Made by a program: the position numbers and the translations under genes. A model generated the notes under the pieces. It searched no databases. It had not been told where the DNA came from and saw only the letters and a list, made by a program, of their open reading frames with translations. This document shows, piece by piece, positions 63,994 to 64,000 of a stretch of 64,000 bases of DNA (its first letter is position 1; each line of letters opens with the position of its first letter). Origin of the DNA: Branchiostoma floridae (taxonomy: Eukaryota > Chordata > Leptocardii > Amphioxiformes > Branchiostomatidae); assembly GCF_000003815.2 (NCBI RefSeq), contig NC_049987.1, forward strand, positions 21,710,187 through 21,774,186, in the 5' to 3' direction.

Positions 63994-64000
63994 GTTTAAA

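Overview
The window is animal nuclear DNA with seven spliced protein-coding genes, one apparently intact 6 kb non-LTR retrotransposon, and many small transposons, SINEs, foldback elements and minisatellites. Introns have GT/AG borders, and every coding exon I joined keeps phase. The gene set, the CR1-type element with PHD finger and esterase domains in ORF1, and the dense palindromic MITEs fit an invertebrate chordate best. Amphioxus (Branchiostoma) is my inference from gene and transposon content, not proven. Three N-runs are present (324-1185, 12699-12798, 62074-62173); the last two are exactly 100 bases and look like placeholder gaps.

Layout. 2085-9818 (-): PNISR, an SR-rich nuclear speckle protein. 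11404-14894 (+): COQ3, mitochondrial ubiquinone O-methyltransferase, head to head with PNISR. 17244-18754 (-): TMEM192, a four-pass lysosomal membrane protein, convergent with COQ3. About 18980-25285 (+): CR1-like LINE (ORF1 814 aa, ORF2 1184 aa), inserted between TMEM192 and NUP43. 25461-32685 (+): NUP43, a WD-repeat nucleoporin; intron 1 carries a 1.56 kb Harbinger-like non-autonomous DNA transposon. 36694-48327 (+): a small secreted protein with a shortened C-type lectin-like domain and two sushi domains. 53248-59261 (+): a secreted, probably GPI-anchored type-B carboxylesterase. 61328-63431 (-): C-terminal part of a MATCAP (KIAA0895-type) tubulin tyrosine carboxypeptidase that continues beyond the right edge.

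The genes do not form one pathway; most are housekeeping genes. PNISR and COQ3 are also neighbours in vertebrates, so that pair is probably old microsynteny.

The most unusual thing here is repeated in gene after gene. The edge of an exon (a splice acceptor plus the first codons, a donor plus the last codons, or the final codons plus 3' UTR) has been copied in tandem next to the real exon. This is seen in PNISR exon 2, TMEM192 exon 2, NUP43 exons 6, 7 and 8, the lectin exon 2 donor, and both ends of the esterase gene. In TMEM192 the 79-nt copy differs at ten positions and all ten are silent. That means either a constrained extra exon or two divergent haplotypes placed in tandem by the assembler. 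Cases with three or more copies need real tandem duplication.
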